Assembly (NCBI GenBank): GCA_946807835.1
Contig: OX327700.1
Span: forward strand, 21,612,001 to 21,676,000
Source: Ailanthus altissimus
Lineage: Eukaryota > Streptophyta > Magnoliopsida > Sapindales > Simaroubaceae
Length of the DNA stretch: 64,000 bases
Reading direction: 5' to 3'
Position 1 is the first letter of the stretch; each line of letters begins with the position of its first letter. Of this stretch, positions 32,617-44,874 are shown in pieces. A model generated the notes under the pieces. That model made no database searches. It saw nothing but the letters and a program-made list of their open reading frames with translations, and was not told the DNA's origin. The position numbers were made by a program, and so were the translations under genes.

Positions 32617-34616
32617 GTAGTTATAGGTGGTAGGAGGGTCGTGCAAATCTCGGCCCAAGTAGGTTATGGTGCTTGGGCTGACACGGCATGAAAATTTGTT
32701 GTGTTATGTTGGTCCAAGCACAACAGCCTGAATTTCGTCCCATCATGGTCCATTGACACGACATGAAGTTGCGTCATGTCGTGCCGACACAGTAAACCCA
32801 TTGGGCCATTTAGTTTTTTTTAATATTTATAAATTTAAAAAAAATTAAAAAATTTAAAAAAATATCGATAGCCTACATTAGTTGCACTGCGGGCTTGTAG
32901 CAGCTACAAGTTTGTAACTTTTTCTATACATACACACACACACACATATATATATTATAAATAAATTATGACTTGATTAACTCTCACAATTGTGATCATC
33001 AAAATGATTTTTGATCAAACGACCATTTTTGGCTATGGGACTGGGTGCCTATAAAATGACACCCATGCCCCCCATTTTTCACATAATTCTCTTTCCTCTC
33101 AACTCTCTCTTAATTGTCTCTCAATTGTCTCTCAATTCAACTCAACTCAAATCTCTCATAAATTATTTCAATTTTTTTAAAAATTATACTTTATCAACTT
33201 ATTTCTTTATTTTTTATTTACCAAATTACAAATTCTCAACACACTTACATTTTTATTAATGGTAAGTTTCAATCTTAATGCTCCAAAGAACTTTGAAGAA
33301 ATATTATTATTGTCGCCACAAATTTTTAGTAGTCAATCTGCTTCTATACTTAAAAAATTAAAAAAAGGTCAAACAACATATGTTTAGAATTTTTTTTTTA
33401 CATTGGAGAATCGTACAAATGTAATTTCTAAAAAAATTATAAAAAAAAGCTATTTGTAAATTTTGTAATAAGGCTTTAAATGCCAAAATAACTCACGTCA
33501 GTAGCCATTTGAATCGACTTGCCAAGGCATGTTTGTAGAAACATGGTCCAAAGTTGTCAACTTAAACTTAACTTGCCCAAAATGCGGTTGAAGGAAACTT
33601 TTTTGGATTCTAATATAATCAGTAGCATATGCGTATTGGATTGGCTATATTCATTGTAACTAGTGAAGAATTTCTCTCATTCACAGAAGATAAAAAATAC
33701 ATTCAACCAATTAAAGTTGTGTTCCAATAAATACTGTTAAAAATTCTTTTTACTGGATATAATCAAACTTAAGAAAAATAAATTGTTGAAATTTGACAAT
33801 TTAAAAGATTGTTTATTGTTACTTTTGATTGTTAGATGGGTGCCAACGATTTGAAGCATATTTACGTTATATTACATTATATTCATAACGATTTGTTTTT
33901 GTAAAAAAAAAAAGAATTATTACTTTTCATGAATTGGAACATCCACACGTAGCTAATATTATTTTTAATTCTTTAATGAATATTTTTAGAGAATTTTAAA
34001 TTGTTGACAAACTTATTTATATTACTTTTGATAATACAATTACAAATACTGCTGCTATAAATTTATTTTCAATTCAATTAACACTTGTGCATGGTTCAAG
34101 TTTTTTTTTATTTGTGGTGTTTTTATTGTAATCATAATTTAATTATTCAAGATGATTTAAATATAATTAATTCTTAGATTGATAAAATTAGAGAAGTAAT
34201 AAAATATATTGTTTCATCATCTACTAGACGATAACAATTTAAAATGGTATTGAATAATTGGGGAATGGATAATAAAAGGTTTAAACTTAACATGAAACTC
34301 GTTGGAATGCCATATATGTGATGGTAAAATTTTGTAGGTTTTAGTGATTTTATATTATATATCAATATAATGATAAAATAAAAGACACTATACTAACTAA
34401 TGATGATTGAAAAATTATATTTTATTTACTATATGCCTTTTTTAGAAGTATTTAATGATATGTTAGCATGTTCATGTGTGTATCAACTTTTATCTTCTAT
34501 TACTTTGACTCACATATATAACATTAGTGATGTTTTTGTTAAATATAAAAATAATCCTATATTTTTTTATATTTGTACTGTTATGGAGTTTAAATTCTAA
34601 AAATATTAGAAGGAAA
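32617..34616 (+). mobile_element. Decayed hAT DNA transposon, 3' end missing
   Basis: The 5' end near 32620 (TTATAGGTGGTAGGAGG) and the following GC-rich CGGCCC/CATGTCGTGCC region look like the terminal region of plant hAT elements. A TATA box (TATAAAAT at 33050) precedes a CT-rich leader and an ATG at 33258. The transposase remnant runs to the Gypsy LTR that begins at 34617, where the element is cut off. No 3' terminal inverted repeat remains. A (CA)n(TA)n microsatellite lies at 32932-32956. Confidence 0.65.
33258..34616 (+). pseudogene. hAT transposase remnant
   Basis: A BED-type zinc finger is readable near 33450 (CKFCNKALNAKITHVSSHLN, then RLAKAC). The middle part reads as the RNase H-like core in fragments: ELEHPHVANIIFNSL near 33930, and IDKIREVIKYIVSSSTRR at about 34178 followed by NNWGMDNKRFKLNMKLVG. 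The dimerisation region is the clearest (MPFLEVFNDMLACS at 34433, IYNISDVFVKYKNNPIFF, VMEFKF). The frame is broken many times. The C-terminal hAT dimerisation end is missing because the Gypsy LTR starts here. Confidence 0.7.
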
Positions 34617-36708
34617 CAGTATGATATAGTGACAAACAATTTTTGATTTGCTGAATGATCTTTAAAAATTATAAATTTATGAAATATGATAATTTTATAT
34701 GTCTAATATGATATACTCAAAATTGAGAATTTAGATTAATGTGGTTAAATTGTTATGATTTTCTAAAGAGTGTCAGCTCATTACAGTATTTAATTTACCA
34801 ATTTTTAAAGCTATAGAATAAAATAGTTTTAAAATACTTTCGGCAGTGATTTTGAAGTGAAATATTTATCATAGATTGAGATATGTGTCAAGAATAATTC
34901 TGAGATAATTGTATAATTTTTGAGTTAGTATATGATTTTATAAAAGTGAGAGATTGAATACTGTTTAGTAAATATCTTGATCCTGTCAGGTTAATAGTTT
35001 AGATTCGATGGTGTTTATGGAATGGATTGTGTAGAAATTATTATATAATATTCATATATAAGAAATATATATGAGTTAAGAATGATATATTCGAATTTTC
35101 GAGTAATTGGACATCATTTGATGTATAAGAAAATTTTGTTAAGTGTAAGTGATCAGAATGACAAGTTTTGAGAAACCAAGTAATTAGACCAATTCGATGT
35201 GATAAGTGCAATAGGTGTAATTTGATAAGCTATTTAAAGTGTTTTGTATGAATGTTGAGGCTCATGAAAAGATTAATCTCCATTGATAGGTTAAGGAGAT
35301 TTAAGCCTTATAGTTGAAAGTGCTAAGAGGTAAGTATATTAGGCATTTTACTGAAATCAAAATAAACATAGTAATTGTTATGTATGATTTTATAAATGTG
35401 GTTAGGAATATGTTTATGTTATGTCAAAGTGTATTTTGATATGAAATGTGAAGACGTGTGTTTATGAATGTGAGTATGGACATACATGACATATATGTAT
35501 TTTTGAAAGTGAGCTTTCAAAGTGAAATATGTTTAACAAAGAGAGCTTTTAAAGTGTAATATGTCCATAAGAAACATTTTGTGTTTTGAGGATGCTTGAA
35601 CTCACTGTTAATGTAGTAGGTATTTTATGTGAATTGTGGAGCCTTTATGTGTGGCATTTCCTTCGGGATTGGTATATGTTATATGTTTTGTATGTAGGGA
35701 GGATCCTATTGGTACCTAAAGGAAGAGTGAGTTATTACATTTGTGTGGTGGCGTATTGGTGCATGTAAGAGGACTCACCGATGATCAAGGTGAGGGTTTG
35801 GCTTTTACCGCATTAGCATTATATATGTGTAATTTAAAACCCTCACTTGTACTATTCTTCTCATACGGTATGTTACCTACGTGTAACATTTGGCTTATTA
35901 TGTGATATATGATATGTAAATTCTACTAAGTAGTAGTTGAGTGATGGTATTCCTATTATATGTTTTGAAAGAATGTGTAAGCGCTTACATGACATATGAT
36001 TTGATAAGATTATGATTTTGATTGATCACATCATATCATACATATGCATTGTGTACATATATGTATTTGTATTTGATATATAAAAAACATGCTTATTGAG
36101 TTTTATACTCATTATAGTTTATGGTGATTTTAGGTACATAAGGTACATATGTGCTTAGCAGATTTGGCAAGGCTTCTGCTGTTCCTTGGGTTTCCTAAGT
36201 TGCTAGGTTGCTGAGTGTTTCATTTGGGGACACGTGAGATAAGATATTTGATTTATCCCTGTTAAATAAATACTTATGTATTATTTTATTGTGTGTGGTT
36301 GGATTTGGTTTAAGTTTCACCAAGTGTGGTTATTGGTTGATTTTAAGTAAGAATTTGCAATGAATATATTCTGGGTTTTCAGTAACAAAGTTGCTACTGG
36401 TGACGTAGTAGAGTGTTAATCTCTGAGAAAACTCTACGTATCTCCAGCTTACTAATTGTCCCAGTCATAATTCAATCGTTATAATTCTGAAAAAAAAATG
36501 AAATGAATGTTTAAATATTGTCAATAGAAGTTTATGTTTATATGTTAGGTTATGGGTTGATTTTAGTGTTGAACTTACTAGCAACTTGCTAAGGATTCTT
36601 ATGTTGAATTAAAGTTTGTAATTTTTTGTAATATTATTTATGAGTGTACATTATTGAATGAATGTAAGTGATGTCGTGTGTCGGATCTTTTGGGTCTGGG
36701 GCGTGACA
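34617..36708 (+). repeat. Gypsy-1 5' LTR, 5'-truncated
   Basis: It aligns from AGTATGATATAGTGACAAAC (34618) with 42035 of the 3' LTR, and stays collinear to the end CGTGACA. The first 725 bases of the LTR are missing. The small ORF at 35586 is duplicated at 43002 because both lie in the LTRs, so neither is a gene. Confidence 0.9.
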
Positions 36709-36716
36709 GCTTTTAG

Positions 36717-36728
36717 TGGTATCAGAGC
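36717..36728 (+). promoter_or_regulatory. Gypsy-1 primer-binding site
   Basis: TGGTATCAGAGC, a perfect initiator Met-tRNA complement, lies eight bases after the LTR end. Confidence 0.9.
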
Positions 36729-36868
36729 TAAGAATATGATTCTGTGGACTTTATATGTCTAGTTAAGGGAGCCCAGTCGATGCCAAATCCTTAAGATGGT
36801 ATGTGTGCTTATTTATATATATAGATTTGTTTCATATCTTACTTACTTATTTTTATGATTTTGAAAAG

Positions 36869-39800
36869 ATGGGGCGTAATCCAAGAATTACTAGAAGTGA
36901 TGATACTGTGAATGAGAGTACTTTAAGAGAAAACCCTGCTACCATCCAAAATATTGTTCAAGTAGTGACTAATGTGCTTCAACAATAACTACCCAAAACA
37001 AACCATAATGATAAATTTCATGTTATTGAGCAATTCAGCAAACTACAACCACCATCATTTGAAGGCTCAAAAGACCCGCTGGTTGCTGAAGAATGGATCC
37101 GTGAGTTGAAAAAGATATTCAGTCTCTTCGATTGTTCAGAGTCATATAAAGTGACTTGTGCCACTTACATGCTTAAAGAGAGAGCCAGTCATTGGTGGAA
37201 GATGACCATGCGGACACTGAATGTTGATAAGAACCAGATGACATAAGAAAGATTCAAGGAAGTATTTAATGAAAAATAATTTCCCCAGTCCCTAAGAGAT
37301 GAGAAAAAAGTAGAATTTATCCACCTCACTCAAGGTAAAATGTCAGTGACAGAAGATGAGAGGAAGTTTGAGGAGTTGTCCAAGTTTGCTCCCCACTTAG
37401 TAGATACGGAAGCACGTAAGGCTAAACGATTTCAAATGGGTCTTAAACCAGAAGTGAGAAGGTTACTCTCTGTACTTGATCTACAGACATATAATACAGT
37501 ACTACAGAGGGCGGCTGAAATATTAGTAAGGGATGAAGAATTAGCAGCTCCATCTGAGTCCAAACATATAGGTCAGCATCTATCAGAAAAGAGACCCTGG
37601 GTTAAAAATAATCAGAAAAAGTTTGACAGGTGGAAAGAAAAGAAGAGGCAGAGGAATGATGACATTAAAAAGAAGGATTTCCCATTATGCGATATATGTA
37701 GGAAACAACATGGAGTAGTACGTTTCAAGAAGAGTGAAGTTTGTTTTAAGTATGGAAAGATTGGTCACTTTATTCAGAATTGTCCAGAGATGAAGAATGA
37801 TCAGAGAGGATTTAGGAAGGATTAGAAAGCTCAAGCAAGAGTCTATCTCTTACTAGGAAAGAAGCAGATGATTCACATTCTGTGGTGACAGGTACAATTT
37901 CCATATTCGGCTAGTATGGTTTAGCTCTTTTTGATTCGGGTTCTACCCATTCATTTGTGTTACATGTATTTGTTAGTAATATGAGTGTTGTGCCAGAACC
38001 TTTGGGTGTAGATTTATGTGTTGCAACTCCTTCAAGAGATTTGATATGTGTTATAAATGTGGTAAAATCATGTAAAATTGAAATAGGAGATAAGGTGCTA
38101 CAAGAAGATTTGATTATCTTGAATATGTATGATTTTGATGTTATATTTGGCATGGATTGGTTGTCTATGTACCATGCTAATGTTAAGTGCTTTGAGAAAG
38201 AAGTTGTTTTCCAACCACCCGGGGAGCTTGAATTTAGTTTTATTGATTCTAAGTTATACTCTTTGCCAAAAATAATATCTGCTTTACAAGCTTGGAAAAG
38301 TCTTAAGAAGGGTCGTCAGTGTTTCTTAGAGGCTGTAGTGGATACAAAGAAAGAAGAAGTGAAAATACAAGATGTTTCATTGGTGAATGAGTTTATAGAT
38401 GTATTCCCTGAAGATTTACCTGGAGTTCCACCGGACTAAGAGATTGAATTCACTATAGAACTTCTGCCAGGAACCAGTTCTATATCTAAAGCACCTTATC
38501 GTATGGCACCAGTAGAGCTTAAGGAGTTGAAGGAACAACTACATGAATTAATTGAGAAGGGGTTTATTCACCCGAGTGTTTCACCTTAGGGTGCTCCAGT
38601 TCTTTTTGTTAAGAAGAAGAATGGTTCAATGAGATTATGTATTTCCTATCGAGAGTTGAACCGTGTGACTGTGAAGAATAAATATCCACTTTCAAGAATT
38701 GATGATTTATTCGATCAGTTGTAAGGAGCTTGTGTATTCTCGAAAATTGATTTTCGTTCTGGCTATCATCAATTGAAGATTAAGAAAAAAGACATTCCAA
38801 AGATTGCATTTCGTACCAGATATGGGCATTATGAGTTTATTGTTATGCCATTTGGGTTGACAAATGTACCTGCTGCCTTTATGGATCTAATGAATAGAGT
38901 ATTTAAGGATTGTTTGGATATGTTTGTTATTGTGTTCATTGATGACATCTTAGGGTATTCTAAGAGTAAGGGAGAACATAAAGAACACTTAAGAAAAGTT
39001 TTACAAGTGTTAAAGGAGAAGCAGTTTTATGCAAAATTCAAGAAATGTGAATTCTGGCTAGATCAAATGGTATTTTTGGGACATATTATTTTCTCAAAGA
39101 AAAATTCAGTGGATCCAAGCAAAATTGAAGCAGTGGTGAATTGGTCCAGACCAACTAATGTGGGGGAAGTTTGGAGTTTCCTTAGGCTAGCAGGATATTA
39201 TAGATGGTTTATTGAAGGATTCTCTAAGATAGCTTCACCTTTAACTCAATTGACAAGAAAGAATGTCAAGTTTCAGTTATCAGAAGAATGTGAGAAAAGT
39301 TTTCAAGAACTCAAACATCGATTAGTATTTGCTCCCATACTAACCATCCCTTCTACTTCTGCTGGATTTGTAATTTATAGTGATGCTTCCAAGAAAGGGC
39401 TTGGGTGTGTATTAATGCAGGATGAAAAGGTAGTGGCATATGCCTCACGACAACTAAAGAGTTATGAGTAGAATTATCCTACTCATGATTTGGAGTTGGC
39501 TGCAGTATTTTTTGCTCTTAAAATTTAGAGGCATTATCTTTATAGAGAAAGGTGTGAAATTTACACAGACCATAAAAGCCTTAAATATTTCTTTACTAAA
39601 AAAGAGTTAAACATGAGGCAATGTCGATGGTTGGTACTAGTCAAGGATTATGACTGTGTGATTAACTATCATCCGGGGAAAGCTAATGTTATAGCAGATG
39701 CTTTGAGTAGAAAATCTTCAGGACATATAACAGCACTTTTGACTACTTAAAAGCAAATTTTGTTGGATTTAGAAAATTTTGGCATTGAAGTGGTAAGATC

Positions 39801-41266
39801 TAATGATAGGGCTTATGTTGCAAGTATGTCCATTCAGCCTACCCTAATTAAGAGAATTAAGGAGGCACAAGGTAGTGATGTGCATCTGAAGAAAATTATG
39901 GAAGAAACTCTATTAGGTAAAAGGCCTAGGTTTGCTATTTTTGATTATGAAGCTCTACATTTTGAAGGAAGACTTTGTGTGCCTAATAATGATGAGTTGA
40001 AAAATGAGATATTGGTTGAAGCTCATAGTTCACCATATATTGTCCATCCGGGAGGTACCAAGATGTATTGAGACCTACAAGTTATTTATTGGTGGGTTAA
40101 TATGAAAAGAGAGATTGTAAAATTTATAGAGCAATGTTTGACATGTGAGCAAGTTAAGGCAGAACATCAGAGACAATCTGGGTTATTGAAATCTTTATTG
40201 GTACTAAAATGGAAATGGAAGCATATAACCATTTTGTAGTTGGGTTGCCAAGTACACAAAAAGGTTACAATGCCATATGGGTGATTATTGATAGGTTAAC
40301 AAAACCAGCACATTTTATTTCAATATGCACCACTTATTCCATGGATAGGTATGCCCAATTATTGTTGATGAAATTGTGAGGCTTCATAGAGTACCTATGT
40401 CAATTGTATCTGATAAAGATCCTCAATTTACTTCAATATTTTGGAAGAGCCTATATAATGCCATGGGTACAAAGTTGAACTTTAGTACTGCATTCCATCC
40501 ACAGATTGATGGTCAATCTAAAAAGACTATTCAAATTCTAGAAGATATGTTGAGGGCATGTGTGTTAGACTTTAAAGATAGTTAGGACAAACACCTTTCA
40601 TTAGTGGAGTTTGCATACAACAATAGTTACCAATCAACTATTGGTATGACCCCATATGAAGCTTTATATGGAAGAAAATGTAGATCTCCTATACATTGGG
40701 ATAAAGTTGGAGAAAGGAAAATTTTAAGACCAAAGATTGTCCAGCAAACTTGTGAGGTTATAGATAGGATAAAAACAAGAATGAAAATGGCTCAGAGTAG
40801 ACAGAAAAACTATGCAGACAATAGAAGAAAAGATCTAGAATTTAATGTGGGTGAAAAAGTGTTTCTTAAGGTTGCTCCAATGAAAAGAGTCATGAGGTTT
40901 GGCAAGAAAGGAAAGTTGAGTCCAAGCTTTATTGGTCCATTTGAAATCCTTGAAAGGATATGTGTTTTGGCTTATAAACTTGCCTTTCATCCATCATTAT
41001 CAGGAGTTCATAATGTGTTCCATGCGTCCATGTTGCGAAAATATGTTTCAAACTCCTCACATTTGTTAAGCTATGAGCCACTTCAACTTAGAGATGATCT
41101 CGCCTATGAGGAAGTGCCCATTAGGATTTTGGACAATAAAGAGCAAATTCTTCGTACTAAGAAGATTGATTTGGTAAAGGTTTTATGGAGAAACCATGCA
41201 GTTGAAGAGGCAACCTAGGAACGAGAAGAGGAAATAAGATCTAAGTATCCTCATCTATTTGCTTAA
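36869..41266 (+). pseudogene. Gypsy-1 gag-pol polyprotein with chromodomain, inactivated
   Basis: Gag starts MGRNPRITRSDD, with a retrotransposon-gag block (EEWIRELKKIFSLFDCSESY near 37085) and a zinc knuckle whose second Cys is Tyr (CFKYGKIGHFIQNC at about 37742). The protease motif LFDSGSTHSF is at 37924. RT runs about 38440-39000 with [20 protein letters not shown] and catalytic FIDDIL at 38935. RNase H has YSDAS at about 39376 and DHKSLKYF at about 39570. The integrase HHCC region is near 40020-40150. A short deletion near 40215 removes the first catalytic Asp and shifts the frame. The C-terminus (VPIRILDNKEQILRTKKIDL, VKVLWRNHAVEEAT) is the Tekay chromodomain. About ten premature stops occur, mostly at expected Trp or Gln codons. 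Confidence 0.9.
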
Positions 41267-41296
41267 GTTATGAATTTCGAGGCCGAAATTCTTATA

Positions 41297-41309
41297 AAGA
41301 GGGGAGAAT
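41297..41309 (+). promoter_or_regulatory. Gypsy-1 polypurine tract
   Basis: AAAGAGGGGAGAA directly precedes the TG start of the 3' LTR. It would prime plus-strand DNA synthesis. Confidence 0.85.
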
Positions 41310-44125
41310 TGTAGTAATCAGTATCCACAACTGGTAAGAATATGTATTTATATATACATAAATATACATATTTTATTTGTATGTGGGTGATACTTGATTT
41401 ATGTATTGTTATTAGTAGTGTTTGTATAGGTTAAGGATAAATTATTAGTATTGGGTTTATTTGCAAGATTTTATATTTATTTTAGGGACTAAATTATAAT
41501 ACTTTAAAAGTTTTGGGGGTAAATTTGTAAATACTAAAAATTAGCCTCTTAGTATAAAAAATATACTTTTGAAATTCTAATTCACTCATTTTGGTCGAAC
41601 TTGAGAAAAGAGAGAAAGAAAGGGGAGAGAAAGAGAAGAAGAAGCATGTTGGAATTTAAGCTTTAAAAGGTATATTATAACCCTTTCGTAGTTTCTTGGT
41701 GTTAAATTAGTTAATTTTTTTTAAGTTTTTATTTCTGAATATATGTACAATTGAGTATTTGAGGTGTATTTCGTAAGATATTGTGAGCATTGATGATGAT
41801 CTATGTAGATAGCTTGATAAATCATGATGAATTGCAGAATTTCTACTTGATAGTCTCTTGATCCAGAAATTTTATAAATTGTTGTGATTCAATTATGCTT
41901 TTGAATTTTGTGTATATGAAATTAAACACGTTTAGGATCATCTGAGACTTTGAATTGATTGAAAATTTCAAAAATTGAATTTGTAGTGAATTTACAAAAA
42001 TGACCCTGAAATTCTAGAAATTTCTGGTGTTAATAGTATGATACAGTGACAAACAATTTTTGATCTGCTAAATGATCTTAAAAAATTATGAATTTATGGA
42101 ATATGATAATTTTATATGTCTAATATGATATACTCAGAATTAAGAATTTAAATTAATGTGGTTAAATTGTTATGATTTTTTAAAGAGTGTCAGCTTATTG
42201 CGGTATTTGATTTACAGATTTTTAAAGATATAGAATAAAATAATTTTAAAATACTTTCGACAGTGAGTTTGAAGTGAAATATTTATCATAGATTGAGATA
42301 TGTGTCAAGAGTAATTCTAAGGTAATTGTATAATTTTTGAGTTAGTATATAATTTTATAAAAGTAGGAGATTGAATACTGTTTAGTAAATATCTTGATCC
42401 TGTTAGGTTAATAGTTTGAATTCGATGGTGTTTATGGAATGGATTGTGTAGGAATTATGATATAATATTCATATATAAGAAGGATATATGAGTTAGGAAT
42501 GATATATTCTGATTTTGGAGTAATTAGACATCATTTGATGTATAAGAAAATTTTGTTAAATGTAAGTGGTCAGAATGACAAGTTTTGAGAAATCAAGTAA
42601 TTAGACCAATTCGATGTGATAAGTGCAATATGTGTAATTTAGTAAGCTATTTAAAGTGTTTTGTATGAATGTTGAGGCTCATGAAAGGATTAATCTCCAT
42701 TGATAGGTTAAGGAGATTTAAGCTTTGTAGCTAAAAGTGCTAAGAGGTAAGTATACTAGACATTTTGCTAAAATCACAATAAACATAGTAACTATTATGT
42801 ATGATTTTATAAATGTGGTTAGGAATATGTTTATGTTATGCAAAGTATATTTTGATATGAAATGTGAAGACGTGTGTTTATGAATGTGAATATGGACATA
42901 CATGACATAAATGTGTTTTTGAAAGTGAGCTTTCAAAGTGAAATGTGTTTAACAAAGAGAGCTTTTGAAGTGTAATATGTCCATGAGAAATATTTTGTGT
43001 TTTGAGGATGCTTGAACTCACTGTTAACTTAGTCGGCATTTTATGTGATTTGTGGAGCCTTTATGTGTGGCATTTTCTTCTAAATTGGTATATGTTATAT
43101 GTTCCGTATGTAGGGAGAATCCTATTGGTACCTAAAGAAAGAGAGAGTCATCACATTCGTATGGAGGCGTATTGGTGCATGTGAGAGGACTCATTGATGA
43201 TCAGGGTAAGGGTTTGGCTTTTACCTTCGGGTATTAGCATTATATATGTGTAATTTAAAAATCTCACTTATACTATTCCTCTCATACGGTATGTCATCTA
43301 CGAGTAACATTTGGCTCATTATGTGATATGTAAGTCTTACTAAGTAGTAGTTGAGTGATGATATTCCTATTATATGTTTTGAAAGAATGTGTAAGCGCTT
43401 ACATGACACGTGATTTGATAAGATTCTGATTTTGATTGATCATAGCTTATCATACTTATGCATTGTGTACATATATGTATTTGTATTTGATATATGAAAA
43501 ACTAGTTTACTTACTGAGTTTTATACTCATTATAGTTTATGGTGATTTCAGGTAAATAAGGTATATGTGTGCTTAGCGGATTTGGCAGGGCTTCTACTAT
43601 TTCTTGGTTCGCTAAGTTGCTAGGTTGCTGAGTGTTTCATTTAGGGATACGTGGAATAATATATTTGATTTGTCTCTGTTGAATAAATATTTATGTATTA
43701 TTTTATTGTGTGTGGTTGGATTTGGTTTAAGTTTTGCCAAGTGTGGTTATTGGTTGATTTTAAGTAAGAATTTGCAATGAATATATTCTGGGCTTCCGGT
43801 AATAAAGTTGCTACTGGTGATATAGTAGAGTGTTAATCTCTGAGAAAACTCTGCGTATCTCCGGTTGACTAATTGTCCCAGTCATAATTCAATTATTATA
43901 ATTTAAAAAAAAAATTGAAATGAATGTTTAAATATTGTCAATAGAAGTTTATGTTTATATGTTAGGTTATGGGTTGATTTTAGTGTTGAACTTACTAGCA
44001 ACTTGCTAAGGATTCCTATGTTGAATTAAAGTTTATAATTTTGTGTAATATTATTTATGAGTGCACATTATTGAATGAATGTAAATGATGTAGTGTGTCG
44101 GATCTTTTGGGTTTGGGACGTGACA
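41310..44125 (+). repeat. Gypsy-1 3' LTR, complete
   Basis: It starts TGTAGTAATCAGTATCCACA and ends GGACGTGACA, 2816 bases. From 42035 on it matches the 5' LTR. Its first 725 bases are the only copy of the LTR's start in the window. Confidence 0.9.
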
Positions 44126-44874
44126 GTATGTGTGTGTGAAGTACCACGAAATAAATCAATAGTGTCATTAGTAAAGAAGCTTTAAATAGAAGGAGACATA
44201 TAATTAAAGTCTGACAAAAAAAGTTTATGTTTTGGAAACACTATAAAATGACTAATTCTGAGTTGTTTACAGTTGAGATCCCAACACTTATATCCTTTTT
44301 TTTTCTTTTCTATATTGTATTCCAAGTAGCAACATAATTGAGTATGTGGCTCGATTTTAGTGTATTCATATTTTTAAAGTAGAGAAAAAACACATACAAC
44401 CGAATACCTTAAGAAGATTATAATTAGTTAGGTTCTATAGAGACGTTTGTGAGGTGATTGGTTCTCGATAACAAGAGAATGAATGCAGTTGATGGTAAAA
44501 ATAGCAATCAAGGCGGCTTTCCCTCATAAACGTTCATGATAAGAGGTAAAGACAAAAAAAAAGCACAAAATAATGTCTAAAACATATATGTGTTTATATT
44601 TGGCTTTCTTATTTAGTTGAAGTATATCGGAACAAGATCTTTGACAAACATTACCATATTTATGTAAATAATTTAAAAAAATCAAAATATTTGTAGTCCA
44701 TGATATTATCAGGACATAAAATCTTGACTTGGCAAAAGAATTGTATTTTAATCATCTGAGTAAAAGCACGATAAATTTCGTTAAGTTTTGATCGTTGCTT
44801 CATAAAACATAAATATGTGTATCAAGAATAATCATAAATAAAAATGACAAAATATTTGGATCCTCCAATAAAAA
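44126..44874 (-). pseudogene. Copia-4 integrase fragment
   Basis: Read on the minus strand from 44874: GGSKYFVIFIYDYS at the start, MKQRSKLNEIYRAFTQM, then GKAALIAIFTINCIHSLVIE near 44520, NRATYSIMLLLGIQYR near 44360 and CWDLNCKQLRIS near 44270. The same blocks in the same order occur in Copia-5 (54180-54800), so both belong to one family. Stops abound. It is cut by the Gypsy-1 LTR on its left and by the SIRE-like LTR on its right, so both of those elements probably inserted into it or deleted its ends. Confidence 0.75.

Larger units (their letters stand above)
34617..44125 (+). mobile_element. Gypsy-1: Tekay-like chromovirus LTR retrotransposon
   Basis: Truncated 5' LTR (34617-36708), primer-binding site (36717-36728), gag-pol (36869-41266), polypurine tract (41297-41309) and a complete 2816-bp 3' LTR (41310-44125). 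Gene order protease, RT, RNase H, integrase and a chromodomain-like C-terminus identify a Gypsy chromovirus. The 5' LTR lacks its first 725 or so bases, so no target duplication can be read. On the left it abuts hAT sequence and on the right a minus-strand Copia fragment. Confidence 0.9.

Noticed and set aside
35586..35768. A 60-codon ORF, repeated with changes at 43002-43184
   Set aside because: Both copies lie in the two LTRs of Gypsy-1. The repetition is that of the LTR, not of a gene.
41310..42035. The unmatched 725 bases before the shared LTR part, as a separate insertion
   Set aside because: They start with TG right after a polypurine tract and so belong to the LTR. The 5' copy is the one that is truncated.
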